In this document: positions 16,944-23,609 of the stretch, in pieces
Layout of the letters: each line of letters opens with the position of its first letter
How positions within the stretch are numbered: position 1 is the stretch's first letter
From: an uncultured Fusobacterium sp.
GTDB taxonomy: Bacteria > Fusobacteriota > Fusobacteriia > Fusobacteriales > Fusobacteriaceae
Length of the DNA stretch: 23,609 nucleotides
Direction of reading: 5' to 3'
Assembly (NCBI GenBank): GCA_900545035.1
Contig: UQXM01000012.1
Span: 1-23,609 of the forward strand
Position numbers and translations under genes: made by a program
Notes under the pieces: generated by a model
Told to the model about the DNA's origin: nothing
The model's input: the letters and a program-made list of their open reading frames with translations, nothing else
Databases searched by the model: none

Positions 16944-17002
16944 ATATAGTAATTGATTGTAAATTAATAAGTAGGAAAGTAGTACGGGAGGAAAATTAAA
17001 AG

Positions 17003-18361
17003 ATGAATTTTTTTAGTAGCATTGTAGATTTTATTAACGGTATTATTTGGGGAAAAAATATTCTGGTTGTTCTTTTGATAGGGACGGGGATATTTTTTAC
17101 ATTGAGTATGAGATTTATGCAGATAAGACTTTTGAAAGATATGGCAAGTCTTTTGATAGATAATAAAAAAGACAGCAAAAGCGGAATAAGTTCTTTTCAG
17201 GCATTTTGTGTGTCAACAGCCACAAGAGTCGGAGCAGGTAACCTTGTAGGAGTTGTGGCAGCAGTATCTGTTGGAGGAGCAGGTTCTGTTTTCTGGATGT
17301 GGCTTGCGGCAATATTTGGAGCAGCAACAGCTTTTGTTGAAGCTACTCTTGCAATAATTTTCAGAGAAAAAAATAAAAAAGGAGATTTTGTAGGAGGAGC
17401 GGCGTTTTATATTCAAAAAGCTCTTGGTCCTAAATGGAATATGAATTTGAGATGGCTTGGTCTTATATTTGTATTTTTCGCCATGATATGTTGGGGAGGA
17501 GTTTTTCAGGTAATATCAAATTCGGTAACAGAATCTTTCAAAGTAGCATTTGGAGTAGATGTAAAAATTATGTCAGCTATACTTGCGTTTCTTACGGCTG
17601 TGGTAATTTTTGGAAGAAAAGATAAAATAGTAAAAGTTCTTGAAAAAATGGTACCTTTTATGGCGTTTATATACCTTATTCTTGTTGTATTTATTTTATT
17701 AAAAAATATTACTCTTATTCCGGGAGTATTTACAAGAATTTTTGAAGAAGCTTTTGGATTAAGACAGGCAGCAGGAGGAGCTTTCGGAGCTGTGATTATT
17801 GAGGGAGTAAAAAGAGGATTGTTCTCCAATGAAGCAGGAACAGGATCTGCTCCCAGTGCAGCTGCGGCGGCAGATGTGGATCACCCTGCAAAACAAGGAC
17901 TTATTCAGGCTCTTGGTGTGTATGTAGATACACTTGTTATATGTACGGCAACAGCTCTTGTAGTGCTGGTAACAAAAGAAAGTGTGGTAAAAGGTCTTGG
18001 AGGAATGGAACTTTTACAGGAGGCGTTCAGGTATCATGTGGGGGACTGGGGAGTTGCATTTATAGCTTTTGTGCTTTTCCTATTTGCATTCAGTACAGCT
18101 CTAGGGATTACTTATTATGCAAAACCCAATCTTGTCTTTGTGGCTGATGAAGAGTGGCTTCAAACAGCATTTAAAATATTTGTATGCGGAATGATTTTTT
18201 ATGGAGGAATGAAACAAGCATTTCTTGTGTGGTCTCTAGCAGATTTGGGGTTAGGTCTTATGGCCATTGTGAATATTTTTGCAATAATTCCTCTTCGTAA
18301 ATATGCTTATGATTCTTTGAAAGATTATGAGCAAAAATTGAGAAATGAAAAAAATAAATAA
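17003..18361 (+). CDS. Alanine/glycine:cation symporter (AGCS family)
   Basis: A sodium-coupled importer of alanine or glycine in the cytoplasmic membrane. The 452-residue protein has the family pattern STATRVGAGNLVGV followed by VSVGGAGSVFWMWLAAIFGA, the repeat-type motif GAAFYIQKALG, and the signature FSNEAGTGSAPSAAAAADV with DHPAKQG. About ten or eleven membrane segments are visible, and it ends in a short charged tail. GGGAGGAAAA precedes the start. It has its own promoter after birA, and the DAACS promoter begins eight bases after its stop. The AGCS family is secure; Ala versus Gly preference cannot be read here. Confidence 0.94.
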   Translation: MNFFSSIVDFINGIIWGKNILVVLLIGTGIFFTLSMRFMQIRLLKDMASLLIDNKKDSKSGISSFQAFCVSTATRVGAGNLVGVVAAVSVGGAGSVFWMWLAAIFGAATAFVEATLAIIFREKNKKGDFVGGAAFYIQKALGPKWNMNLRWLGLIFVFFAMICWGGVFQVISNSVTESFKVAFGVDVKIMSAILAFLTAVVIFGRKDKIVKVLEKMVPFMAFIYLILVVFILLKNITLIPGVFTRIFEEAFGLRQAAGGAFGAVIIEGVKRGLFSNEAGTGSAPSAAAAADVDHPAKQGLIQALGVYVDTLVICTATALVVLVTKESVVKGLGGMELLQEAFRYHVGDWGVAFIAFVLFLFAFSTALGITYYAKPNLVFVADEEWLQTAFKIFVCGMIFYGGMKQAFLVWSLADLGLGLMAIVNIFAIIPLRKYAYDSLKDYEQKLRNEKNK

Positions 18362-18369
18362 AAAAACCT

Positions 18370-18398
18370 TTGACATATTCTGACATATTTTATATAAT
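18370..18398 (+). promoter_or_regulatory. Consensus sigma-70 promoter with tandem repeat in the spacer
   Basis: A perfect TTGACA (18370-18375), 17 bases, then a perfect TATAAT (18393-18398). TGACATATT occurs twice (18371-18379 and 18381-18389) exactly one helical turn apart, covering the -35 and most of the spacer. The repeat could be an operator or chance. Transcription should begin near 18405 and run into the structured leader. Confidence 0.85.
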
Positions 18399-18424
18399 CG
18401 TAAAAGAAAAATTTTTTAATACTG

Positions 18425-18499
18425 TCAGAAAGTTCAAAGTGAACTTAAAATATTTTACAGAGTCTTGTTTATCTTTCTGATAAATGGGACTCTTTTTTT
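18425..18499 (+). promoter_or_regulatory. Attenuator-like leader with terminator before the DAACS gene
   Basis: Between the consensus promoter and the coding start is an intrinsic terminator. AGAGTC (18459-18464) pairs with GACTCT (18488-18493), enclosing a second stem TTTATC/GATAAA (18468-18473, 18479-18484), followed by a T run to 18499. Upstream, AAGTTCA (18430-18436) and TGAACTT (18440-18446) form a tight hairpin. The overlapping TCAGAAAG (18425-18432) is complementary to CTTTCTGA (18473-18480) in the terminator. The two upstream pairings exclude each other, so a switch between anti-terminated and terminated forms is possible. I do not recognise a known riboswitch or T-box. It would also stop read-through from the AGCS gene, which may be its only role. 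Confidence 0.6.
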
Positions 18500-18521
18500 A
18501 TGTAAAGGGAGGGATTCAGAA

Positions 18522-19853
18522 ATGAACAAAAGCAAGCATACACTTGCAATCAAAATGACTGCAGCACTTGTAGCGGGAATTGCAGCAGGATTTCTTTGTA
18601 TTCTGCTGAGAGAAAAACTTGGAGGACAGAGCGAAACTTGGAAAACAATAAACAGCATATTTTTCCAAGACATTTCAGCTAAAGGCGCTGAAAAAGCAAT
18701 CGGTATTTTTTATATTGTAGGGCAGCTTTTTATCAATTCGTTGCAGCTGATAATAATACCAATGGTATTTACATCAATAACATTGGCTATGTGTCATATC
18801 AGTGATTCTAAAAAACTGGGGCGTATATCTTATAAAACTTTGGGATTTTTCTTTGTATCATCAGTAATAGCTCTTGTTCTTGCAGGAGCTGTGGGAATGG
18901 CCGTAAAAGCTTCGGGAGCATTCAACATTGCTATTCAATCATCTGTAAATGTTGTATCCGGAAAATCAGGAAGCAATCCTCTTATGGTTTTGGTAAGTGT
19001 TGTGCCTAACAATATTTTTTCAGCTTTCTCAAATAACGGAGGAGTTTTGGCAACAGTATTTTTGGCTGTATCAACAGGACTTTGTATAAATGTTTTGGGA
19101 GAAAAAGTAAAATATTTGAAAAATGTTTTACAGGAGATAAACGATATTGTAATTACTTTCCTTACTTTTGTAATTAATAAATTCGGACCTGTTGCAATTT
19201 TTGTTCTTCTTACAAGAACATTTGCTTCTTATGGAATAGAACATTTAAAACCTGCTCTTGTGTATATGGGAGTTACAACAGTAACACTTCTTGTGTTCCT
19301 TATATTTGGATATGCTTTCTTAATAGTTGCTTCTACTCGTTTAGATCCTATTCCATTTGTGAGAAAAGCAGCAAAAGTGGCATTATTTGGATTTTCAACT
19401 TCATCAAGTGCAGCTACCCTTCCTCTTAACAAGAAAACAACTGTTGAAGAATTGGGAGTACATGACGATATAGCTTCATTTGTCCTTCCTCTTGGAATGA
19501 CAACTAATATGAACGGAACAGCAATAATGCAGGTTATAGCTGCTGTGTTTGTTGCAACAACAGCAGGTTATGATATAGGACTGGGAAATATATTTGTAAT
19601 AGGAGTTCTGGCTCTTGTGGCTTCAGTAGGAACACCTGCTGCACCAGGAGCAGGGGCGATAGTATTGTTTACTATTCTTTCAGGACTTGGGTATACAAAT
19701 GATGCTGCAATTCTTGCATACTCTTTAATTCTTGCAATAAACAGACCTATTGAAATGCTTGTTACTTCTCTTAATGTAATAGGGGACAGTGCTACAAGTA
19801 TTTATGTTGCAAAAACAGAAAATATGTTTGACCATCAAGTATATCACAAATAA
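18522..19853 (+). CDS. Dicarboxylate/amino acid:cation symporter (DAACS, SLC1-like)
   Basis: A sodium- or proton-coupled importer with the GltPh elevator fold, 443 residues. Landmarks are HP1 (FSTSSSAATLPLNKK), the TM7 motif TNMNGTAIM (NMDGT in GltPh), HP2 (SVGTPAAPGAGAIVLF) and TM8 (NRPIEMLVTSLNVIGDSATS). By alignment with GltPh, Arg397, which holds the acidic side chain of aspartate, is Val here; Asp394 is Glu, and Asn401 and Asp405 are kept. This points to a neutral substrate, perhaps serine, threonine or alanine, rather than glutamate; that is inference. ATG 18522 has GGGAGGG eight bases upstream. A start at TTG 18465 would lie inside the leader terminator. Confidence 0.93.
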   Translation: MNKSKHTLAIKMTAALVAGIAAGFLCILLREKLGGQSETWKTINSIFFQDISAKGAEKAIGIFYIVGQLFINSLQLIIIPMVFTSITLAMCHISDSKKLGRISYKTLGFFFVSSVIALVLAGAVGMAVKASGAFNIAIQSSVNVVSGKSGSNPLMVLVSVVPNNIFSAFSNNGGVLATVFLAVSTGLCINVLGEKVKYLKNVLQEINDIVITFLTFVINKFGPVAIFVLLTRTFASYGIEHLKPALVYMGVTTVTLLVFLIFGYAFLIVASTRLDPIPFVRKAAKVALFGFSTSSSAATLPLNKKTTVEELGVHDDIASFVLPLGMTTNMNGTAIMQVIAAVFVATTAGYDIGLGNIFVIGVLALVASVGTPAAPGAGAIVLFTILSGLGYTNDAAILAYSLILAINRPIEMLVTSLNVIGDSATSIYVAKTENMFDHQVYHK

Positions 19854-19872
19854 TTTATTAAAGAAAATATAA

Positions 19873-19898
19873 AACTGTCAGATTTTGGCAGTTTTTTT
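19873..19898 (+). terminator. Rho-independent terminator after the DAACS gene
   Basis: AACTGTC (19873-19879) pairs with GGCAGTT (19887-19893), one G-U pair included, with a seven-base loop and a T run to 19898. Confidence 0.75.
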
Positions 19899-19913
19899 AT
19901 TTTAGGATACAGT

Positions 19914-19942
19914 TTGACAACAGCAGAATGTGGGGCTATACT
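19914..19942 (+). promoter_or_regulatory. Strong sigma-70 promoter for the NhaC-type antiporter
   Basis: TTGACA (19914-19919), 17 bases, TATACT (19937-19942). It lies between the preceding terminator and the start at 19987, giving a leader of about 40 bases. Confidence 0.75.
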
Positions 19943-19986
19943 TATATTATGAAAAATAACGGCAGATTATAAAGCAGGGGGAGTTT

Positions 19987-21288
19987 ATGGAAATATTAAC
20001 ACTTTTAATTTTTTGTGTTTTTTTAATTGTGTGTATCCTTTTTGATTTTTCTATTTTGTATGCACTTGTAATGGGATTTTTTCTGTTCTGCGGATATGGG
20101 TTTTTTAAGGGGCATTCTTTGAAAAGTTTATTTCTTATGGGATTTTCCGGGATAAAAACGGTAAAAAATATATTGATTATTTTTATGCTTATAGGGGTAT
20201 TGACAGCTTTGTGGAGAGCAGCAGGAACTCTTCCTTTTATAATAAGTTGGTCTGCTTCTCTTGTAAATCCATCAATGTTTATATTTACAGTATTTCTGCT
20301 GAACTGTCTTATCTCTGTTCTTACAGGAACGGCTTTCGGGACAGCTGCAACAATGAGTGTAATCACTATGACAATTTCAAACAGTATAGGAATGAATCCT
20401 GTTTTTACTGGAGGAGCTGTAATGTCTGGTATTTTTTTCGGAGACAGATGTTCTCCTGTATCCACAAGTGCATTACTGACAGCAGAACTTACCAAGACAG
20501 ATATTTTTGATAATATAAAAAGAATGATAAAAACAGCTGCTGTTCCTTTTGTTCTGACATGTATTATTTATCTTGTACTGGGATATACTGCAGAAGTTTC
20601 TGCGGTAAATATAGATATAAAAAGTATATTTGAAAAATCTTTTGAGCTTCACTGGATAACAGTTCTTCCTGCTGTTGTGATTTTTGGACTTTCTGTATGC
20701 AGAATAAAAGTGAGGACAGCAATGTCTGCCAGTATACTGACAGCTTTTTTAACAGCAGTATTTTATCAGAAGACAGAACTTGGAGAGCTTTTTTGGATAA
20801 TAGTAAAAGGATATTATTCAGATGATATTGTTACCGGAAAAATGCTTAACGGAGGCGGAATAATGTCGATGTTTAAGGTAGCGGTGATCGTATGTATATC
20901 TTCTTCTTACGGAGGAATTTTTGAAGGAGTAAATCTTCTTTTGCCGCTGAAAAATATAATAGCTAAATTGAGCAGAAAAATAACTCCTTTCGGAAGCGTA
21001 CTTGTATCTTCTGTGGGAGCAGGTATGATTGCATGTAATCAGACACTGGCAATAATTCTTGTAAATCAGCTGTGCAGAGATGTGGAAAAAGACAATCAGA
21101 CTTTTGCAATAGATTTGGAAAATTCAGTGGTTGTTACAGCTCCTCTTATTCCGTGGTCAATAGCAGGGGCAGTTCCTCTTGCAAGTGTTGGAGCTCCCAC
21201 ATCAGCATTGTGGGCAGCATGTTTTTTATATATTTTGCCTTTGTATACATTTGCAGTAAAAATTTTTTCTTTAAAATTAAAAAAATAA
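19987..21288 (+). CDS. NhaC-family Na+/H+ antiporter
   Basis: A 433-residue membrane protein of the NhaC family, which exchanges Na+ for H+ or, in the MleN branch, malate/H+ for lactate/Na+. It has the typical segments LTGTAFGTAATMSVI, MSGIFFGDRCSPVSTSALL and TKTDIFDNIKRMIK in the first half, and VGAGMIACNQTLAIIL with PLIPWSIAGAVPLASVG in the second. About eleven hydrophobic helices are present. GCAGGGGGAGTTTATGG marks the start. Next to two sodium-coupled amino acid importers it could recycle sodium, but a metabolite antiport role is equally possible. Its stop abuts a bidirectional terminator. Confidence 0.9.
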   Translation: MEILTLLIFCVFLIVCILFDFSILYALVMGFFLFCGYGFFKGHSLKSLFLMGFSGIKTVKNILIIFMLIGVLTALWRAAGTLPFIISWSASLVNPSMFIFTVFLLNCLISVLTGTAFGTAATMSVITMTISNSIGMNPVFTGGAVMSGIFFGDRCSPVSTSALLTAELTKTDIFDNIKRMIKTAAVPFVLTCIIYLVLGYTAEVSAVNIDIKSIFEKSFELHWITVLPAVVIFGLSVCRIKVRTAMSASILTAFLTAVFYQKTELGELFWIIVKGYYSDDIVTGKMLNGGGIMSMFKVAVIVCISSSYGGIFEGVNLLLPLKNIIAKLSRKITPFGSVLVSSVGAGMIACNQTLAIILVNQLCRDVEKDNQTFAIDLENSVVVTAPLIPWSIAGAVPLASVGAPTSALWAACFLYILPLYTFAVKIFSLKLKK

Positions 21289-21306
21289 ACTCAGCTCAGC
21301 TGAGTT
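21288..21306. terminator. Bidirectional terminator between convergent genes
   Basis: AACTCAG (21288-21294) pairs with CTGAGTT (21300-21306), with a five-base loop. T-rich DNA follows on the + side (TTTTATTTTTT from 21303) and A-rich DNA precedes it (AAAAAATAA), so it should work in both directions. It occupies the whole gap between the two stop codons. Confidence 0.75.
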
Positions 21307-21666
21307 TTATTTTTTGAAATATTCAGTCCATTTAGGTTCTTTAAATCCAATAAGCACAGTGTCCTCTGTTATGACAAGAGGTCTTTTTACAAGCATTCCG
21401 TTGCTTGAAAGGATATCAAGAAGTTCTTCTTCATTTCCTTCGGCTACTTTTTCTTTAAGATTCATTTCACGATAAAGAATACCGCTTGTATTGAAAAATT
21501 TTCTGATTGGCTCTTTGCTTAAAGCAATCCATGTTTTCAGTTCATCTTTTGTTGGATTGTTCTCCACAATATGTCTTGAGTCAAATTCAATATTGTTTTC
21601 TTCCAGCCATTTTTTTGCTTTCTGGCATGTAGAACATTTTGGATAATTTACAAATAAAGCTTTCAT
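21307..21666 (-). CDS. ArsC/Spx-family thioredoxin-fold protein
   Basis: A 119-residue cytoplasmic protein of the ArsC/Spx/YffB fold. It opens with MKALFVNYPKCSTCQKAKKWL, quoted here as YPKCSTCQKA, with Cys11 and Cys14 forming a CXXC pair. Later family motifs are PIRKFFNTSGILYRE, LLDILSSNGMLVKRPLV and IGFKEPKWTEYF. A true glutaredoxin-linked arsenate reductase has one active Cys plus three arginines; this looks closer to the Spx/YffB-type branch. Its role is therefore uncertain. I start it at 21666, with AGGAGG complement at 21680-21685, rather than at 21705, because the promoter at 21711-21739 would begin transcription at about that ATG. It is the only minus-strand gene here. Confidence 0.85.
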   Translation of the reverse strand: MKALFVNYPKCSTCQKAKKWLEENNIEFDSRHIVENNPTKDELKTWIALSKEPIRKFFNTSGILYREMNLKEKVAEGNEEELLDILSSNGMLVKRPLVITEDTVLIGFKEPKWTEYFKK

Positions 21667-21710
21667 ATTAATCTGTATACCTCCTCTGTAAAACAGTTTC
21701 TTCATATTTT

Positions 21711-21739
21711 AGTTTAGCAGATATCCGCAATAAATACAA
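21711..21739 (-). promoter_or_regulatory. Promoter for the ArsC/Spx-like gene
   Basis: On the minus strand, TTGTAT (21739-21734), a 17-base spacer, then TAAACT (21716-21711) with TG at the extended -10 position. It diverges from the minC promoter. Confidence 0.5.
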
Positions 21740-21770
21740 TACCGGAAAATATTTTAAAAATAAAAGAATA

Positions 21771-21799
21771 TTGATAGAACAAACTCAGTGTGATATACT
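21771..21799 (+). promoter_or_regulatory. Promoter for minCD
   Basis: TTGATA (21771-21776), a 17-base spacer, then TATACT (21794-21799). The expected start of transcription near 21806 lies after TTG 21771, which therefore cannot be the minC start codon. Confidence 0.7.
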
Positions 21800-21830
21800 A
21801 AAATTAAAAGAAAAAACAGGGAGCAGAGAT

Positions 21831-22508
21831 ATGAAGGATATTGTTGTTTTAAAAGTTAAAAAGGACAGGCTGAAAATATATCTTGATCCGAAGATTGAAT
21901 TTTGTGAAATAAAAAGAAATTTATTGGATAAAATAACAGAGATAAAAAATTTTGTGGGAGATGTAAGAACAGCTGTTGAGTTTGCAGGAAGAGAGATTTC
22001 TGAAACAGAAGAGGACGAACTTTTAAAAATAATAAGAGATAACAGCAGTATGGAAATAACTTATGTTTTGTCAAACGGTGAAGACAATCCAAAAATGAAA
22101 GCTGTGTTTGATTCTCTTAAAAGTGAAGGAAAAGTAAAATTTTATACAGGAATATTAAGGTCGGGAAATCTTTTGGAATATGACGGGAGTATAATAATTT
22201 TTGGAGATGTAAATCCGGGAGGGATAGTAAAAGCCGGAAATTCTGTAATTGTTCTTGGATATCTTAACGGAACTGTATATGCAGGGACAGAGAGTGGAAA
22301 GAATGCTTTTATAGGTGCACTGCATATGAATCCTATTCAGATAAAAATAGGAGAGTATATTGCAAGAAATCCTAATCCGCAGATGGAAACAAATAAAAAA
22401 ATAAAAAAGGACAGCGGATTTGAGATAGCTTATGTAAACGGTGAAAATATATTTATAGAAAACTATAATAAAGAGATGCTTGATATTATGCTTGAAAACA
22501 AGAGTTAG
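21831..22508 (+). CDS. minC: Septum-site inhibitor MinC
   Basis: MinC blocks FtsZ assembly away from midcell when brought to the membrane by MinD. The 225-residue product has the variable N-terminal FtsZ-binding domain (about 1-100) and the C-terminal beta-helix domain (about 115-215): LRSGNLLEYDGSIIIFGDVN, PGGIVKAGNSVIVLGYLNGT, VYAGTESGKNAFIGAL and QIKIGEYIARNP. The RSGN/GDVNPGG region is the MinD-contact surface in the family. ATG 21831 has AGGGAG (21818-21823) seven bases before it and lies downstream of the promoter. minD starts 11 bases after the stop. Confidence 0.93.
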   Translation: MKDIVVLKVKKDRLKIYLDPKIEFCEIKRNLLDKITEIKNFVGDVRTAVEFAGREISETEEDELLKIIRDNSSMEITYVLSNGEDNPKMKAVFDSLKSEGKVKFYTGILRSGNLLEYDGSIIIFGDVNPGGIVKAGNSVIVLGYLNGTVYAGTESGKNAFIGALHMNPIQIKIGEYIARNPNPQMETNKKIKKDSGFEIAYVNGENIFIENYNKEMLDIMLENKS

Positions 22509-22519
22509 GAGGACTTGAT

Positions 22520-23311
22520 ATGGGGAAAGTGTTAGTAGTAACATCAGGAAAAGGCGGAGTCGGTAAGACGACAACGGCTGCCAATATAGGAACAGGACTG
22601 GCTCTGGAGGGATATAAAGTTCTTCTTATAGATACGGATATCGGGCTTAGAAATCTTGATGTGGTAATGGGACTTGAAAACAGAATTGTTTATGATTTGA
22701 TAGATGTAATAGAAGGAAGATGTAAAATAAAACAAGCTCTTATAAGAGATAAAAGGAATAAAAAGCCGTGTCTGCTTCCTGCTGCACAGACAAGGGAAAA
22801 AACTGATATAAATGAAGAGCAGATGAAAGAACTTATAGAAGCCATAAAAGAGGATTTTGATTTTATTGTCATAGATTGTCCGGCAGGAATAGAGCAGGGA
22901 TTTAAAAATGCCATAGCAGCTGCGGATGAGGCTGTTGTTGTAACCACTCCGGAAATTTCAGCCGTGAGAGATGCGGACAGAATAATAGGACTTCTTGAAG
23001 CAAATGAAATAAAAAATATAAAACTTATTGTAAACAGACTTAGAATAGAGATGGTAAAACAAGGAAATATGTTGAGTGTACAGGATATAGTGGATATTTT
23101 GGCAATAGATGTTCTTGGTGTTGTTCCTGATGATGAAAGTATAGTTATCTCTACAAACAAAGGAGAGCCTCTTGTGTACAGGGGAAAATCTCTTGCGGCA
23201 GAATCTTATAAAAATATTGTTCAGAGAATTTTGGGAAGAGAAGTTCCGCTTCTTGAGTTGGATACAAAAAAAAGTTTTATGCTGAAATTAAAGAATATCT
23301 TTGGAAATTAG
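22520..23311 (+). CDS. minD: Septum-site ATPase MinD
   Basis: MinD is the membrane-binding ATPase that recruits MinC. The 263-residue product has the deviant Walker A KGGVGKTT (signature Lys11, Lys16), LLIDTDIGLRNLDVVMGLEN, the Walker B-like FIVIDCPAGIEQGF, and TTPEISAVRDADRIIGLLE. The C-terminus SFMLKLKNIFGN is an amphipathic membrane-targeting helix. AGGAGG precedes the start. No minE or other ORF follows: the next 246 bases hold a repeat element and a tRNA promoter. Confidence 0.96.
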   Translation: MGKVLVVTSGKGGVGKTTTAANIGTGLALEGYKVLLIDTDIGLRNLDVVMGLENRIVYDLIDVIEGRCKIKQALIRDKRNKKPCLLPAAQTREKTDINEEQMKELIEAIKEDFDFIVIDCPAGIEQGFKNAIAAADEAVVVTTPEISAVRDADRIIGLLEANEIKNIKLIVNRLRIEMVKQGNMLSVQDIVDILAIDVLGVVPDDESIVISTNKGEPLVYRGKSLAAESYKNIVQRILGREVPLLELDTKKSFMLKLKNIFGN

Positions 23312-23314
23312 AAA

Positions 23315-23466
23315 TAAATAAAATTTTCTAAGAAAAAATATCTGCTATTTATATTGCTTACTTCACTAAAAATGATAAACTCGCTTCGTTCAAACATATC
23401 ATTTTTCAGCGTTCAGTTCGCTTCATAAATCACGCAGATATTTTTAATATCGAAAATTTTATTTTA
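23315..23466 (+). repeat. Palindromic repeat element, copy 2
   Basis: This is the second copy of the element at 7867-8023, in the same orientation and again a few bases after a stop codon. Outer arms TAAATAAAATTTTC (23315-23328) and GAAAATTTTATTTTA (23452-23466) pair with one mismatch. The inner stem AAAAATATCTGC (23334-23345) pairs perfectly with GCAGATATTTTT (23434-23445). The central stem AAAAATGATA (23368-23377) pairs perfectly with TATCATTTTT (23397-23406). In copy 1 the middle arms read GTTTC/GAAAC where this copy has TCTGC/GCAGA, so pairing is kept while sequence differs. The outer arm with its T run could terminate minCD. Confidence 0.8.
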
Positions 23467-23512
23467 TTTTCTCTCTGGAGATAAAAAAAATTAAAAAATT
23501 TTAAAAAAATAT

Positions 23513-23541
23513 TTGACAAGATTTAAAAGTTATGATATTAT
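23513..23541 (+). promoter_or_regulatory. Strong promoter for tRNA-Thr
   Basis: TTGACA (23513-23518), 17 bases, TATTAT (23536-23541) with TG at the extended -10 position. Start of transcription is expected near 23548, ten bases before the tRNA. Confidence 0.8.
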
Positions 23542-23557
23542 TATATGCGTTCCTGAT

Positions 23558-23609
<52 letters not shown>

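Noticed and set aside
18465..18521. An N-terminal extension of the DAACS gene starting at TTG 18465
   Set aside because: It would start inside the terminator stem, has no ribosome site, and the family N-terminus fits ATG 18522 with GGGAGGG upstream.
21307..21666. Calling the CXXC protein a true arsenate reductase arsC
   Set aside because: The CSTC motif and overall pattern fit the wider ArsC/Spx/YffB group; there is no arsenic operon nearby and the usual ArsC arginine set is not evident.
21667..21705. Longer ArsC/Spx-like product starting at 21705
   Set aside because: No ribosome site, and the start lies at about the predicted transcription start; the family N-terminus begins at MKALF.
21771..21830. 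An N-terminal extension of MinC starting at TTG 21771
   Set aside because: That TTG is part of the -35 of the minC promoter, so it is not transcribed; ATG 21831 has a good ribosome site.

Overview
The window looks like a piece of a Fusobacterium chromosome (large-genome lineage possible; species not resolved). It is AT-rich, with AGA and ATA/AAA-rich codon use, strong GGAGG ribosome binding sites and near-consensus sigma-70 promoters. It carries many sodium-coupled amino acid and organic-anion transporters, as expected for an amino-acid fermenter. The genus is inferred from gene content and style, not from a search. Every gene except one (the ArsC/Spx-like protein at 21307-21666) is on the + strand.

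Region 1 (1-4535) is a phosphate module: the end of pstA, then pstB, a phoU-like gene, and a PhoB/PhoR-type response regulator and histidine kinase. The kinase appears to start at an ATT codon inside the regulator gene. A decayed HAD-phosphatase remnant and a strong terminator follow. Region 2 (4543-8025) has its own extended -10 promoter and holds coaE, a U32-family protein of the RlhA type and pgpA. It ends in a palindromic repeat element. Region 3 (8068-12434) is cinA, an XRE-cupin regulator and an 838-residue FakA-FakB (DAK2-DegV) fusion, closed by a terminator.

Region 4 (12475-16116) is a three-gene cassette: two paralogous ArsB/NhaD (SLC13-like) permeases on either side of a PTS EIIA-CBS fusion protein. 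Region 5 (16124-21306) holds birA, an AGCS alanine/glycine:sodium symporter, a DAACS-family symporter behind a consensus promoter and an attenuator-like leader, and an NhaC-type antiporter. This set could couple sodium-driven amino acid uptake to sodium extrusion or antiport.

Region 6 (21307-23609) has the ArsC/Spx-like gene facing away from minC-minD, with divergent promoters between them. No minE follows minD. Instead there is a second copy of the palindromic repeat, then a strong promoter and a tRNA-Thr(TGT) cut off by the window end.

The most interesting items are the repeat pair, whose stems differ in sequence but keep pairing (compensatory change), the permease/EIIA-CBS cassette, the fused fatty-acid kinase, and the structured leader before the DAACS symporter.
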